Positions 33,065-43,596 of a DNA stretch of 64,000 nucleotides are shown one piece after another. The DNA lies in contig JANQAC010000001.1 in assembly GCA_024707255.1 (NCBI GenBank), positions 806,001 through 870,000 of the forward strand, in the 5' to 3' direction. Source of the stretch: Asticcacaulis sp. (GTDB lineage: Bacteria > Pseudomonadota > Alphaproteobacteria > Caulobacterales > Caulobacteraceae). Made by a program: the position numbers and the translations under genes. The notes beneath the pieces are model-generated. The model was given only the letters and a program-made list of their open reading frames with translations, made no database searches and had not been told where the DNA came from. Position 1 is the stretch's first letter. Every line of letters starts with the position of its first letter.

Positions 33065-35674
33065 TCACTTCGCCGGACACACGGCGTCGCCCTCGTCCGA
33101 AGCCAGTTTGATCTCGCTGTAGCTGATCGACAAAGGCGTCGTCGTCGCCAGCGAGAACGGCACGCCGACCTGCGATACGTCGAGCCCGGCCGCCTGATAA
33201 CAGTCCAGCTTGACCTTCAGCGTGGTCCACTGCCCGACCGGCGCCTTCAGTTCCGGGCCTATATCCAGCGAGGTATAGGTCTTTTCGTCCTTGCCCATGG
33301 TCAGCATGACCGGCCCCGAAACTGCGGAATCGAGGCGATAGGTGACGGCCAGCGCCATCTTGCCTGTGGTCTGGCGGCTGAGATCGACCGGCGAGCCGAA
33401 AATGGCCACCGCGCCTATGCCATTGCCCTTGAAGACCACCGAGCGCCCGGATTCCTGCTTGTCAGCGTCCACGGTCGTCTGGGTGACATTGCCGCTGGCG
33501 CTTTCCACCGAAGCGCCGCTGATCATGGTGATGCCTTGGCCGTCCATCACCGCCGATTGCCACGGCGCCTTGACGCGGCCGGCGGCGAAATAGGTATCGA
33601 CATTGACCACAGCTTCGTCACGCAGGCCGGAATCTTCCGACAATTGCGGCACATCGCCGATATCTGCGTAGGTCAGGCCGTAGCCATAGGGGAAGAGCGG
33701 ATCATAGCCGACGGTGCCGACATTGAGCGGCCCCTGATTGGCGGTCTTCGGCCAGGAGAAGGTCAGCTTGCCCTTGAAATCGTAGCGCGGCTGTTTGTTG
33801 AGATCCCCCACGATGACATCGGCGATGCCGCCGCCTTCGGTGCCCGGCAGCCAGGCCTCGACAAAGGCGTCCGAGGCGTTGATTTCCGGGTTGGTCCACA
33901 GGGGGCGGCCCGACAGGAAGACGGTGACCACCTTGATGCCGGCCGCTTTCAGCTTGTGGATCATCTCCAGGTCGCTGCGGTCGCCGGTCTGGTAGTCGAG
34001 ATTGGTGCGGTCGCCCTGGAATTCGGCGTACGGATCTTCACCGATGACCACCACGGCCACGTCGGGCTTTTCCTTGTAGAACCCGTTGTCGCTGAGCGTG
34101 GCGACGCCCCCGGCCTGCTTCACCGCTTCGGCAATGCCCTCGTAAATGGTCTCGCCATTCGGGAAGTCGGCGCGGCTGTTGCCGGTGCCCTGCCAGGTGA
34201 TCGTCCAGCCACCCGCCTGCTTGCCGATATCGTTGGCGCCCGAGCCGGTAACCAGAATGCGCGCGCCCGGATCGAGCGGCAGGGTATGGTTCTCATTCTT
34301 GATCAGCACCAGGGATTCGCGCACGGCCTGACGCGCCAGGGCGCGGTGTTCGGGCGAACCCAACTGGTCCCACTTGCCCGAAAGCGGCCGATCGAGCGGC
34401 GCGCCCAGCGTAAACAGCCCGCCCTTGATCTTGGCGCGCAGAATGCGGCGCACGGCGTCATCGAGACGCGACATCGGAATGGTGCCGGCCTTCACATCGG
34501 CCAGGGTATTTTCGTACATCGGCTTCCATGAATCCGGCGCCATGAACATATCGACCCCGGCATTCATCGCCTCCGGGCAATCGTCCTTGGCGCAGCTTTC
34601 CAACTGGCGGTGGGCGTCCCAATCGGTGATGGTGAAGCCATCGAAGTGCATCCGCTGCTTCAACGCACCGGTGATCAGGCGCTTGTTGCCGGCCATCTTC
34701 TGGCCGTTCCATGACGAAAACGAGATCATGACCGACAGGGCGCCGGCCTCGATGGCAGGCGGATAACCGGCGCCGTGGATGCGCGCCAAATCAGCCTCGC
34801 TCATCTCGGCATCGCCCTGGTCCTTGCCGTCCTTGGTACCGCCATCGCCCAGGAAGTGCTTGGCGGTGGACATGATATGGCCCGGCTGGATGCCATTGGC
34901 CCCGCCGCCCTCACCCTGCAAACCGTCAACCATGCGGCCGGCATAGGCCGCCACGTCGGCCGGATTTTCCGAGTAGGATTCATAGGAACGGCCCCAGCGC
35001 TTGTCACGCGCCACGGCGACGGTCGGGGCGAAGGTCCAGTCCACACCGGCGGCGGCCATTTCGGCGGCGGTGGCGACGCCGATCTTCTCGATCAGGTCCG
35101 GATCGTGGGTAGCGCCCAGCCCGACATTGTGCGGGAAGATGGTGGCACCGACGAGATTGGAATGGCCATGCACGGCGTCGATGCCAAACAGCAGCGGAAT
35201 CGGCGCCTTGGTGGGGCGATCGAGCGCCGCGCGCCAGTAGTCATCGGCCAGCTTCAGCCATTGATCCGGCGTGGCGCGTTCATTGCCGCCCGGCGCGGAA
35301 TTGCCGCCGGCCAGGATGGAACCCAGCGGATAGGTCTTGAGGTCTTCCGGCTTGATATAGGCGATATCGGCCTGGATCGTCTGGCCGACCTTCTCCTCCA
35401 GCGTCATTTTGCTCATGATCTCGGTGATCTTCGCCTCGGTGGCGGGATCGACCAGGCCGGCCGGGGCCAGCTTCGGCCAGGCGGGATCGACCGCGATGAC
35501 CGCCGGCGCCTTGGCCACGGCCTTTTTCTTTACGGTCTTCTTTTTGACGGTTTTATGCGCGGCCGCTTTCGCCTTGGCCTGCGCCATATCCGCTGCACCA
35601 AAACCGAATGTACACAACACACCGAGTGCTGCGCCGATCAGAAGGGCGGGCCTGCGCGAAGATTTATGAGACAA
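33065..35674 (-). CDS. Secreted GH3 beta-glucosidase (exo-1,4-beta-glucosidase-like)
   Basis: I place the start at a TTG at 35674, seven bases after AAGGAG, which gives a signal peptide (RRPALLIGAALGVLCTFGFG). The open frame extends to 35728. The ~869-residue protein has a Lys/Ala-rich linker, then the GH3 TIM-barrel domain: MTLEEKVGQTIQADIAYIKP, PLLFGIDAVHGHSNLVGATI, KHFLGDGGT and the nucleophile Asp in FDGFTITDWDAH. A five-stranded (alpha/beta)6 domain follows with VVVIGEDPYAEFQGDR. A C-terminal galactose-binding-like ExoP extension completes it. It releases glucose from cello-oligosaccharides or beta-glucans in the periplasm or at the surface. Two LacI-type operators lie upstream (35827, 35938). 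Confidence 0.88.
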   Translation of the reverse strand: MSHKSSRRPALLIGAALGVLCTFGFGAADMAQAKAKAAAHKTVKKKTVKKKAVAKAPAVIAVDPAWPKLAPAGLVDPATEAKITEIMSKMTLEEKVGQTIQADIAYIKPEDLKTYPLGSILAGGNSAPGGNERATPDQWLKLADDYWRAALDRPTKAPIPLLFGIDAVHGHSNLVGATIFPHNVGLGATHDPDLIEKIGVATAAEMAAAGVDWTFAPTVAVARDKRWGRSYESYSENPADVAAYAGRMVDGLQGEGGGANGIQPGHIMSTAKHFLGDGGTKDGKDQGDAEMSEADLARIHGAGYPPAIEAGALSVMISFSSWNGQKMAGNKRLITGALKQRMHFDGFTITDWDAHRQLESCAKDDCPEAMNAGVDMFMAPDSWKPMYENTLADVKAGTIPMSRLDDAVRRILRAKIKGGLFTLGAPLDRPLSGKWDQLGSPEHRALARQAVRESLVLIKNENHTLPLDPGARILVTGSGANDIGKQAGGWTITWQGTGNSRADFPNGETIYEGIAEAVKQAGGVATLSDNGFYKEKPDVAVVVIGEDPYAEFQGDRTNLDYQTGDRSDLEMIHKLKAAGIKVVTVFLSGRPLWTNPEINASDAFVEAWLPGTEGGGIADVIVGDLNKQPRYDFKGKLTFSWPKTANQGPLNVGTVGYDPLFPYGYGLTYADIGDVPQLSEDSGLRDEAVVNVDTYFAAGRVKAPWQSAVMDGQGITMISGASVESASGNVTQTTVDADKQESGRSVVFKGNGIGAVAIFGSPVDLSRQTTGKMALAVTYRLDSAVSGPVMLTMGKDEKTYTSLDIGPELKAPVGQWTTLKVKLDCYQAAGLDVSQVGVPFSLATTTPLSISYSEIKLASDEGDAVCPAK

Positions 35675-35826
35675 TGGAGTGCTCCTTGGGTCGTTCTTCC
35701 ACAACATTTTTTCTTTGACCTGTAGCACGGCCGCACGGTCTGAAAAAGCCGCCCGTTATCGCCCACCTGTCACTGCTTTTGCCGGCCCGTTTTGCTGCCT
35801 GTGACGACCGGACCTGTCCGGTTTAA

Positions 35827-35840
35827 TGACAGCGCTATCA
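35827..35840. promoter_or_regulatory. LacI-type operator 1 of the glucose regulon (before the GH3 gene)
   Basis: TGACAGCGCTATCA matches the consensus TGACAGCGTTGTCA at 12 of 14 positions. On the minus strand it lies between a TTGACG and an ATTAAA, a plausible -35/-10 pair for the GH3 gene, so a bound repressor would block that promoter. Confidence 0.65.
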
Positions 35841-35937
35841 AGGCCCGTCAAGTCACCATCCCTTTTGACGCGAGCGTTTGCGGCGCAATATATCCGGCGG
35901 CTCCTGTCAAAAAACATATTTGCTTTCATTATTTATT

Positions 35938-35951
35938 TGACAGCGTTGTCA
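35938..35951. promoter_or_regulatory. LacI-type operator 2, overlapping a plus-strand promoter-like sequence
   Basis: TGACAGCGTTGTCA is identical to the site before zwf. On the plus strand it overlaps TTGACA (35937-35942), which lies 16 bases before TATGAC, a good sigma-70 arrangement pointing toward the unannotated region 35970-36170. Confidence 0.65.
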
Positions 35952-35969
35952 GATTTGCTATGACTACCT

Positions 35970-36169
35970 CACCCTGTTTTCCCGCTATGCGAATTTTTCT
36001 GGAATTTGCGGATCGGGATCTGTGTTTAAAACCATTATGCGGCCCGGTTTCTTTCCCTTTTTCATAGCCGTTTCGCGTCCGTGGTTTTAAAGCGCCTTCT
36101 TAATGTGGCATTATTTGGAAGGCACTGGCCTTTATCCCGATGGACCTTCTGGTTCATCGGGTTTTTTTT
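35970..36169 (+). ncRNA. Candidate small RNA with operator-controlled promoter and terminator
   Basis: A promoter-like TTGACA-N16-TATGAC sits directly upstream and a strong rho-independent terminator ends at 36169. Between them no open frame has a ribosome site or recognisable product; the only in-frame peptide would start inside the -10 element. The ~600-bp gap between the GH3 and LacI genes otherwise holds two operators. The transcript of about 200 nt would be under the same LacI control as the glucose genes. The RNA itself is inference; the promoter, operator and terminator are visible. Confidence 0.4.
36136..36169 (+). terminator. Rho-independent terminator, plus strand, with no gene before it
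   Basis: CCCGATGGACC (36136-36146) pairs with GGTTCATCGGG (36151-36161, one mismatch) over TTCT and is followed by eight T. The minus-strand reading has no T-run, so it serves a plus-strand transcript, although no protein gene on that strand precedes it within many kilobases. Confidence 0.8.
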
Positions 36170-36277
36170 GGCTCTCTATGCGCTCAGGCGGCGCGAGCCT
36201 CCTCGCATCAGCTCGGGCGGGCGCTTGCCCTTGGCCTCAATCGCCGGATGGCTAAGGTGCTTTAATTACGCGGCGTT

Positions 36278-37348
36278 CTAAACCGCCTTCGCCGACTCGC
36301 GCATCACCAGTTCAAACGGCAGTTCGCGGCGTGTGTCGCTGAAATTCGGCGCATCCTCATCCGCTGTCGCGCGTGACAAAAGCATATCCGCCGCAGCATA
36401 GGCCAGGTCGGTCACCGGCTGGCGGATGGTGGTCAGGTGCGGCCAGATGATCATTGAGCCCGGTGTATCATCGAAGCCCACCACAGACACCTGATCGGGA
36501 ATGCGCACGCCCGTCTGCTGGGCATAGGCCATGACACCAAAGGCCATTTCGTCATTGGAGGCAAAGATCGCCGTCGGCAGGTTAGCGGCATCCATGAACA
36601 GCGCCTTGGCCGCTTCCAGCCCGGAGGCGAAACTGTTGAAGCCCTGCGCGATGCGGCGCGAATGCGGTTCGGCGCCCGCCTCGTGCATGGCCTTGATGAA
36701 GCCGTCATAGCGCCGGTGCGAAGACCCATGCTCCGGATGGCCGCGCACGAAACCGATATCCCTGTGGCCGCGCGCCAGCAGGAACTGCGTCATCTCATAG
36801 GCCGCCTGGGTATCGTCCATTTCCACCAGAGCCGAGCGGCCGGGAAAAAGCGACGGCGAGACACGCACATAGGGCACGCCGGCGGCTTCAACGGCATCGA
36901 GTACCACCGCCATGTCGCACAAGGGCGGCGTCAGGATCACGCCATCGAGGCGGATGGTGGCCAGCAGCGAGGCGATCGCCCGGCCGATATCCGGCGCCAG
37001 GCTGTCCTGCGGCTCGCTCAGCACATGGTAGCCGCTCTGGCGGCAGCGCTCGATCACGCCTTGCTGCAGGTCGATGACATAGCTGGACGACGGGTTGTCA
37101 TAGAGCAGACCGATCAGGAAACTGCGCGAACCGGCCAGCGACCGGGCCAGTAGGTTCGGCCTGTAATGCAGGCGCGCGGCGGCTTCCTTCACCTTGGTGC
37201 GGGTTTCCTCGCGCACGTTCGGCTCATCGTTCATCACCCGCGAAACGGTCTTGATCGATACGCCGGCCAGCCGCGCCACGTCATTGATGGTGGAAACCGC
37301 GCTGGAAACGGACGGCTCTTTTGCGGCAGGCGCCTTGATCTGGGTCAC
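36278..37348 (-). CDS. LacI family regulator of glucosidase and Entner-Doudoroff genes
   Basis: This 356-residue protein has an N-terminal arm, then the DNA-binding head STINDVARLAGVSIKTVSRV (residues ~19-38) and the hinge RPNLLARSLAGSRS. The sensor domain contains LIGLLYDNPSSSYVIDLQQG, IFASNDEMAFGVMAYAQQTG and VSVVGFDDTPGSMIIWPHL. The proposed start is a GTG at 37348. A TGACAGCTTTGTCA operator at 37400 lies upstream, indicating self-control. The same site before the glucosidase and zwf suggests this protein governs beta-glucoside/glucose use, with glucose or an Entner-Doudoroff intermediate as inducer. The gene follows eda on the same strand. Confidence 0.88.
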   Translation of the reverse strand: MTQIKAPAAKEPSVSSAVSTINDVARLAGVSIKTVSRVMNDEPNVREETRTKVKEAAARLHYRPNLLARSLAGSRSFLIGLLYDNPSSSYVIDLQQGVIERCRQSGYHVLSEPQDSLAPDIGRAIASLLATIRLDGVILTPPLCDMAVVLDAVEAAGVPYVRVSPSLFPGRSALVEMDDTQAAYEMTQFLLARGHRDIGFVRGHPEHGSSHRRYDGFIKAMHEAGAEPHSRRIAQGFNSFASGLEAAKALFMDAANLPTAIFASNDEMAFGVMAYAQQTGVRIPDQVSVVGFDDTPGSMIIWPHLTTIRQPVTDLAYAAADMLLSRATADEDAPNFSDTRRELPFELVMRESAKAV

Positions 37349-37399
37349 TCGAATCCGAGCCTTGTTTATTATATTGGTCTTATCAGCTTGCGTCTGTCA

Positions 37400-37413
37400 T
37401 GACAGCTTTGTCA
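37400..37413. promoter_or_regulatory. LacI-type operator 3, before the regulator gene
   Basis: TGACAGCTTTGTCA differs at one position from the consensus TGACAGCGTTGTCA. It lies 52 bp before the start of the LacI gene and 30 bp after the eda stop, consistent with autoregulation. Confidence 0.65.
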
Positions 37414-37442
37414 ATGGGACAGACGCAAGTCGATTCAACCGC

Positions 37443-38075
37443 TTATTTTTTCCCGAAGGTCGCCACGGCTTCGGCGGCGAGACGGGTAATTTCAGCCCAA
37501 TTGCCTTCGTTCATCGCCTTGGCCGGCGCCACCCACGAACCGCCGACGCACAGCACATTATCCAGCGCCAGGAAATCGGCGGCGTTTTTCGCGTCGATCC
37601 CACCGGTCGGGCAGAACTTGACCTGCGGCAGAGGGCCGCCAATGCCCTTGAGGTAAGGCACGCCGCCGGCGGGAACAGCGGGAAAGAATTTCAGGTGAGT
37701 GAAGCCCCATTCCAGCGCCTTCATCACTTCCGACGAGGTGGCCACGCCCGGCAGCAGCGGCAAAACATCCTGATGGGCCAGGGTCTTGGTCAGGCCCGGC
37801 GAAACGAGGAACTTGGCGCCGGCCTTCTCGGCCTTCTCGGCATCCTTCGGCGTCAACACCGTGCCGGCGCCGACCACGGCGTCCGGACGTTCCTTCGAGA
37901 TCAGCTTGATGGCATCCAGCGCGCAATCGGTGCGCAGGGTGATTTCCAGTGCCCGGATGCCGCCGGCCAGCAGGGCGTCGGCCAGGGGCAGGGCCTGGTC
38001 GAGCGACGGAATGACCATCACCGGCAGCACCGGGCCCATGGTCATGAATTTTTCTACATCGGGATGCGTGGACAT
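37443..38075 (-). CDS. eda: KDPG/KHG aldolase
   Basis: From the ATG at 38075 (AAAGGAA upstream) the protein has 210 residues, the normal length; the open frame runs on into an upstream repeat. Class I aldolase features are visible: VMVIPSLDQALPLADALLAG, RALEITLRTDCALDAI (catalytic Glu), VVGAGTVLTP and HLKFFPAVPAGGVPYLKGI with the Schiff-base Lys. PTGGID is in the phosphate site. It splits 2-keto-3-deoxy-6-phosphogluconate to pyruvate and glyceraldehyde 3-phosphate, the last step of the Entner-Doudoroff route encoded by the upstream genes. A hairpin-rich repeat of ~150 bp separates it from glk. Confidence 0.95.
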   Translation of the reverse strand: MSTHPDVEKFMTMGPVLPVMVIPSLDQALPLADALLAGGIRALEITLRTDCALDAIKLISKERPDAVVGAGTVLTPKDAEKAEKAGAKFLVSPGLTKTLAHQDVLPLLPGVATSSEVMKALEWGFTHLKFFPAVPAGGVPYLKGIGGPLPQVKFCPTGGIDAKNAADFLALDNVLCVGGSWVAPAKAMNEGNWAEITRLAAEAVATFGKK

Positions 38076-38099
38076 GGGTGTTTCCTTTGTTCTGGGAAA

Positions 38100-38240
38100 G
38101 CAAGATACCCCACCACCATTCGCTGCGCTCATGGTCCCCCTCCCCTGCAAGCCGGGGAGGTACAAGCGCTTTCTTATACCTCCCCACCTTTGGTGGGGAG
38201 GGGGACCGCGCCTGAAAGGCGTGGTGGTGGGGTTTCTTAC
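38100..38240. repeat. CTCCCC/GGGGAG repeat element between glk and eda
   Basis: Two hairpin-forming blocks lie here: CCCCTCCCCTGCAAGCCGGGGAGG and TACCTCCCCACC-TTT-GGTGGGGAGG. The flanking CACCACCATTCGC and GTGGTGGTGGGG are also complementary. The part 38168-38236 closely resembles 53978-54052, starting with the shared GCTTTCTTATACCTCCCCA. It splits the operon and may be transcribed as a stabilising or attenuating structure. Confidence 0.7.
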
Positions 38241-38249
38241 TTACTACTC

Positions 38250-39266
38250 TTAAGCCGTAATCTGCACGTCGGTTAAGGCATTCGCCGAACCGAGCAGCGC
38301 CGCATACGGATGAATGATGATACGTGACGGAATGGCGGCCACCATGCCCGCCAGCGGCGCCTTGGCCTCCATGCGGGCGCGGAAACGCAGTTCGTCGACA
38401 TGCTTGATCAGGCGCGGCGCGATGCCGCCGGCAATGAACATGCCCGATACCGCGCCATGCGCCAGGGCCAGGTCACCGCACACCGAGGCCATGATGTCGA
38501 GGAAGGCTTCGACCGTATAGCGCGATCCGGTGGCGTCCTCGCCTTCCAGATGGGTGATCTGCGCCGGCGTCAGGTCTTCGGCCAGTTCGCCGCGGATCGA
38601 GGAAATCGCCTGATAGAGATTGACCAGGCCCGGCCCGGACAGCAGCATTTCCACCGTCACGCGGCCGTGCTTCTTGCGCAGGAAACGCAGGATTTCGCTC
38701 TCATAGTCATTGACCGGCGCGAACGAGATGTGACCGCTTTCCGTCGACAGGCAGTAGGGGCCAAACTCACCGCCCACCAGCACCGAAGCGCCGAAGCCGG
38801 TGCCCGCCCCCATCACGGCATGGACATCGCCAAAGCCCTGTTTCACCGGACCGATGCACTTGGTGTCGCCCTCTTCGAGATGCGGTAGCGCAAAGGCCAG
38901 GCCGGCATAGTCATTGATCAGCCTGGCGCGGCGCGCACCGGTCGCTTTCGCCAGCAGCCCCTCCTCGACTTCCCAGTCGAGATTGGTGAACTTGATGTGG
39001 CCATTTTTCACCGGCCCGGCCACGGCCACGCAGGCATAGTCCAGTTCCGGCTTGCCACCGATCATGTCGAAATAGGCTGCCAGCGCCTTGTAGACGTCCT
39101 TGTGCTCCGCCGTTTCCAGCGATTTGAAGCTGGTCAGGCTGGTCTTGCCTGCCCGACGCTCCGCAATGGCGAAACGGGCATTGGTGCCACCGATATCCCC
39201 CACCAGCCCGCGCAAGGGGCGATTGAAAGAGGTGGTGACCGAACTGGCCTCGAAATGCTTTGTCAT
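38250..39266 (-). CDS. glk: Glucokinase
   Basis: From the ATG at 39266 the protein has 338 residues. It is an ROK-independent bacterial glucokinase: LVGDIGGTNARFAIAE (phosphate 1 motif), FTNLDWEVEEG, ARLINDYAGLAFALPHL (catalytic Asp), VMGAGTGFGASVLV (phosphate 2) and YCLSTESGHISFAP. MFIAGGIAPRL is the adenosine motif. It phosphorylates cytoplasmic glucose to glucose 6-phosphate, the entry to Zwf. The start lies four bases after the edd stop with no strong ribosome site of its own, implying coupling. Operon order zwf-pgl-edd-glk is that of Caulobacter. Confidence 0.95.
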   Translation of the reverse strand: MTKHFEASSVTTSFNRPLRGLVGDIGGTNARFAIAERRAGKTSLTSFKSLETAEHKDVYKALAAYFDMIGGKPELDYACVAVAGPVKNGHIKFTNLDWEVEEGLLAKATGARRARLINDYAGLAFALPHLEEGDTKCIGPVKQGFGDVHAVMGAGTGFGASVLVGGEFGPYCLSTESGHISFAPVNDYESEILRFLRKKHGRVTVEMLLSGPGLVNLYQAISSIRGELAEDLTPAQITHLEGEDATGSRYTVEAFLDIMASVCGDLALAHGAVSGMFIAGGIAPRLIKHVDELRFRARMEAKAPLAGMVAAIPSRIIIHPYAALLGSANALTDVQITA

Positions 39267-39270
39267 ATAG

Positions 39271-41085
<1,815 letters not shown>

Positions 41086-41113
41086 GATATTAGTCCTTTA
41101 GCCCGCCCAAATC

Positions 41114-41905
41114 TCAACTTGCCCAGACGAATTCGACGTCGGTCGGACATTGCGCGATAAACGCGCCGATCGGCGAGGTATAGGGGTCGGTGTCCTCGGT
41201 CGCGCTTTTGAGCGCATCGAGCTTGGCCTGACCGGTGATGTAGAAAAGAATACGGCGCGAATTATTGATCGCCGGCACGCTTAAGGTAATGCGCGGCAAT
41301 TTCGGCTCGGAACCATCCGTATGCGGCAGAACCGGCAGAACGAGTCGCTGCGTCGTATAGACCTCGGCATTGATGGGATTATGCGGGAATATCGAGGCGT
41401 AGTGCGTATCCGGCCCCATGCCCATCAGGGCGAAATCGAAACGCGGCGCCTCGCCGCCATTCAGATCACGCAGGGTCTTTTCTGCCTTTTCGGCGCAAGA
41501 GTCCTGGTCATCGATATCCTGAATAAGCGTCAGGAACGCCATGCCCGAATGGTCCTTGTCCGCCAGAACCGGCGCCAGAGCCTCGCGCATCATGCGCGTA
41601 TTCGAGGCCGCGTCATCGACCGGCACGAAGCGTTCATCGACCTGGGCCAGGGTCACCTTCGACCAGTCCAGTTCGGCATGGATCAGGTGCTGGTAGATCG
41701 GCTTCGGCGTGGTGCCGCCACAACCGATCCAGACCGCCTTGGTGCGCTGATCGATGGCCTGACGCAGGCTGTCGGCAATGGCGTCGGCGATATAGGTGCC
41801 GGCGCGCTGCGTATTGGCGAAGCAATGCACGGTCACGGTCTTGCCGTGGGCATTCCAAGTTAATACGTCTTCCGAGACGTTGAGCTTGTGCGCGGCCTCA
41901 GTCAT
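41114..41905 (-). CDS. pgl: 6-phosphogluconolactonase
   Basis: This 263-residue protein of the NagB/SugarP-isomerase fold shows AVWIGCGGTTPKPIYQHL, LAQVDERFVPVDDAASNTRM, the catalytic-region LMGMGPDTHYASIFP and VYTTQRLVLPVLPHTDGSEP. The family's usual G-x-G-x-D-G-H-x-A-S pattern appears here as GMGPDTHYAS. It hydrolyses 6-phosphogluconolactone. Its start overlaps the zwf stop by 8 bp (ATGACTGA), so the two enzymes are translationally coupled. Confidence 0.94.
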   Translation of the reverse strand: MTEAAHKLNVSEDVLTWNAHGKTVTVHCFANTQRAGTYIADAIADSLRQAIDQRTKAVWIGCGGTTPKPIYQHLIHAELDWSKVTLAQVDERFVPVDDAASNTRMMREALAPVLADKDHSGMAFLTLIQDIDDQDSCAEKAEKTLRDLNGGEAPRFDFALMGMGPDTHYASIFPHNPINAEVYTTQRLVLPVLPHTDGSEPKLPRITLSVPAINNSRRILFYITGQAKLDALKSATEDTDPYTSPIGAFIAQCPTDVEFVWAS

Positions 41906-43388
41906 TCCACATGCGCCCGTTATCGCGTTCGATCAGGCTGAAGGCGCTGACCGGACCGAAGGTGCCGGCCGGGTACTTTTGCGGCTTCATGTCCTTCTCG
42001 TGCCACGCCTTGATGATGCCATCCACCCAGGTCCAGGCGGCCTCGACCTCGTCGCGGCGCACGAACTGGGCATTATTGCCATTGAGCGCATCGAGGATCA
42101 GGCGCTCATAGGCGATGCGGCGGCGCGGCGGCTTGCCATCGCGGCTGTCGTCAAACGCCTTGATCAGCGACAGGCTGAGATCGAGCGGCTGGAGGTGAAC
42201 CCCCTCGGCGGTCAGTCCCGGCGCCTTGTTCATCAGGGTCAGCGAAATGTCTTCTTCCGGCTGGAGGCGGATCAGCAGGCGGTTGGCCTGGGCCTCGGGC
42301 CCGAAGATCGAGTGCGGCAGCGGCTTGAACTGGATGACGATTTCCGTAGTGCGCGACGGCAGGCACTTGCCCGTGCGCATATAGATCGGCGTGCCGGCCC
42401 AGCGCCAGTTGGCGATCTCGGCCTTGATGGCGACGAAGGTCTCGGTATTGGACGGCGAACCCTTTTCCGCCTCGTAGCCGGCCACCGGATGGCCGTCGGC
42501 GAAGCCGGGGCCATACTGGCCGCGCGCCGTATTGGTCAGCACGTTTTCAGCGGTGATGGCTTTAAGCGAGCGCAGCACCTTGACCTTTTCATCGCGCAGG
42601 GCGTCCGAGGTCAGGGCCGAGGGCGGCTCCATGGCCAGCAGGCAGAGCAGTTGCAGCAGGTGGTTCTGCAACATGTCGCGGATGGCGCCGTATTCGTCGT
42701 AATAGCCGAGGCGATCCGCCACGCCGACCGTTTCGGCGATGGTGATCTGGATGTGATCGATCGACTGCGAATTCCACAACGGCTCGAAGACCATATTGCC
42801 GAAACGCAGGGCGATCAGGTTCTGAACCGTTTCCTTGCCCAGATAGTGATCGATACGGAAGGTGCGGTCTTCGGCGAAGGCATGGGCGACGGAATCGTTG
42901 ATCACCTTCGAGGTGGCGAGGTCGCGGCCGATCGGCTTTTCGATGATGACGCGGTTGGGCGCCTTGTTGAGACCGGCCTTTTCGATATGTTCGCAGATCG
43001 GCTTGAACAGCGACGGCGACACCGACAGGAAGAAGACGATATCGAGTGTTTCGGGATCGCCGAGTTCGGCCTTCAGCTTGGAGCCCCAGTCGTCATGGGC
43101 GGCATCGAGCGCCACATGGACGATGCGCTTGCGGAACCGGCTCAGAGCTTCGGGCGTGGTCCATTCGCCGAACCGGCTGGTGACGGCATTGCCGATGCGA
43201 TCGACGCAGACCTCGGTGCCGCAGTCTTCGCGGGCCACGGAAATGATGCGCAGATTATCGGCCAGAAAGCCTTCCTGATCGAGCATGGCCAGCGACGGCC
43301 ATAACATGCGCATGGCAAGGTCGCCCGTACCACCGACAAGAACAAAAACCGGTTGGCGCGCGCCATTACTTGCAGAAGATGCCGACAT
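41898..43388 (-). CDS. zwf: Glucose-6-phosphate 1-dehydrogenase
   Basis: This 496-residue protein is of normal length. It has the dinucleotide-binding VFVLVGGTGDLAMRMLWPSL, the active-site RIDHYLGKETVQN, and NRVIIEKPIGRDLATSKVIN for coenzyme and phosphate binding. The C-terminal FGPVSAFSLIERDNGRMW completes it. It oxidises glucose 6-phosphate as first enzyme of the Entner-Doudoroff operon. An AAGG ribosome site precedes the ATG. The operator TGACAGCGTTGTCA lies 56 bp upstream, making this the regulated promoter of the zwf-pgl-edd-glk-eda unit. Confidence 0.96.
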   Translation of the reverse strand: MSASSASNGARQPVFVLVGGTGDLAMRMLWPSLAMLDQEGFLADNLRIISVAREDCGTEVCVDRIGNAVTSRFGEWTTPEALSRFRKRIVHVALDAAHDDWGSKLKAELGDPETLDIVFFLSVSPSLFKPICEHIEKAGLNKAPNRVIIEKPIGRDLATSKVINDSVAHAFAEDRTFRIDHYLGKETVQNLIALRFGNMVFEPLWNSQSIDHIQITIAETVGVADRLGYYDEYGAIRDMLQNHLLQLLCLLAMEPPSALTSDALRDEKVKVLRSLKAITAENVLTNTARGQYGPGFADGHPVAGYEAEKGSPSNTETFVAIKAEIANWRWAGTPIYMRTGKCLPSRTTEIVIQFKPLPHSIFGPEAQANRLLIRLQPEEDISLTLMNKAPGLTAEGVHLQPLDLSLSLIKAFDDSRDGKPPRRRIAYERLILDALNGNNAQFVRRDEVEAAWTWVDGIIKAWHEKDMKPQKYPAGTFGPVSAFSLIERDNGRMWND

Positions 43389-43443
43389 GAGACCTTTTCG
43401 TTCCGAACCTGTGACCCGCCCTTTGTGCCCAGGGCTTTAGTCA

Positions 43444-43457
43444 TGACAGCGTTGTCA
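43444..43457. promoter_or_regulatory. LacI-type operator 4, before zwf
   Basis: TGACAGCGTTGTCA, extended to ATGACAGCGTTGTCAT, is a near-perfect palindrome identical to the site at 35938. It lies 56 bp upstream of the zwf start in the promoter position of the Entner-Doudoroff operon. Confidence 0.72.
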
Positions 43458-43596
43458 TAACCCCTGTTTTCCGGCAGGTCAACAATGAATGTCAGCGGGC
43501 GTTATAAATGCCATGCCCGCAGCGGTCATATAGGCCATGCGGCGCCGCAAACACAAGGGCTGATAGGGGATTTAACCCGTCGCCGGAAAACGGCTT

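Noticed and set aside
35792..36067. A 91-residue plus-strand open frame between the GH3 and LacI genes
   Set aside because: It spans both operators and the promoter-like element, has no ribosome site and an irregular composition. The terminator further on fits a non-coding RNA better.
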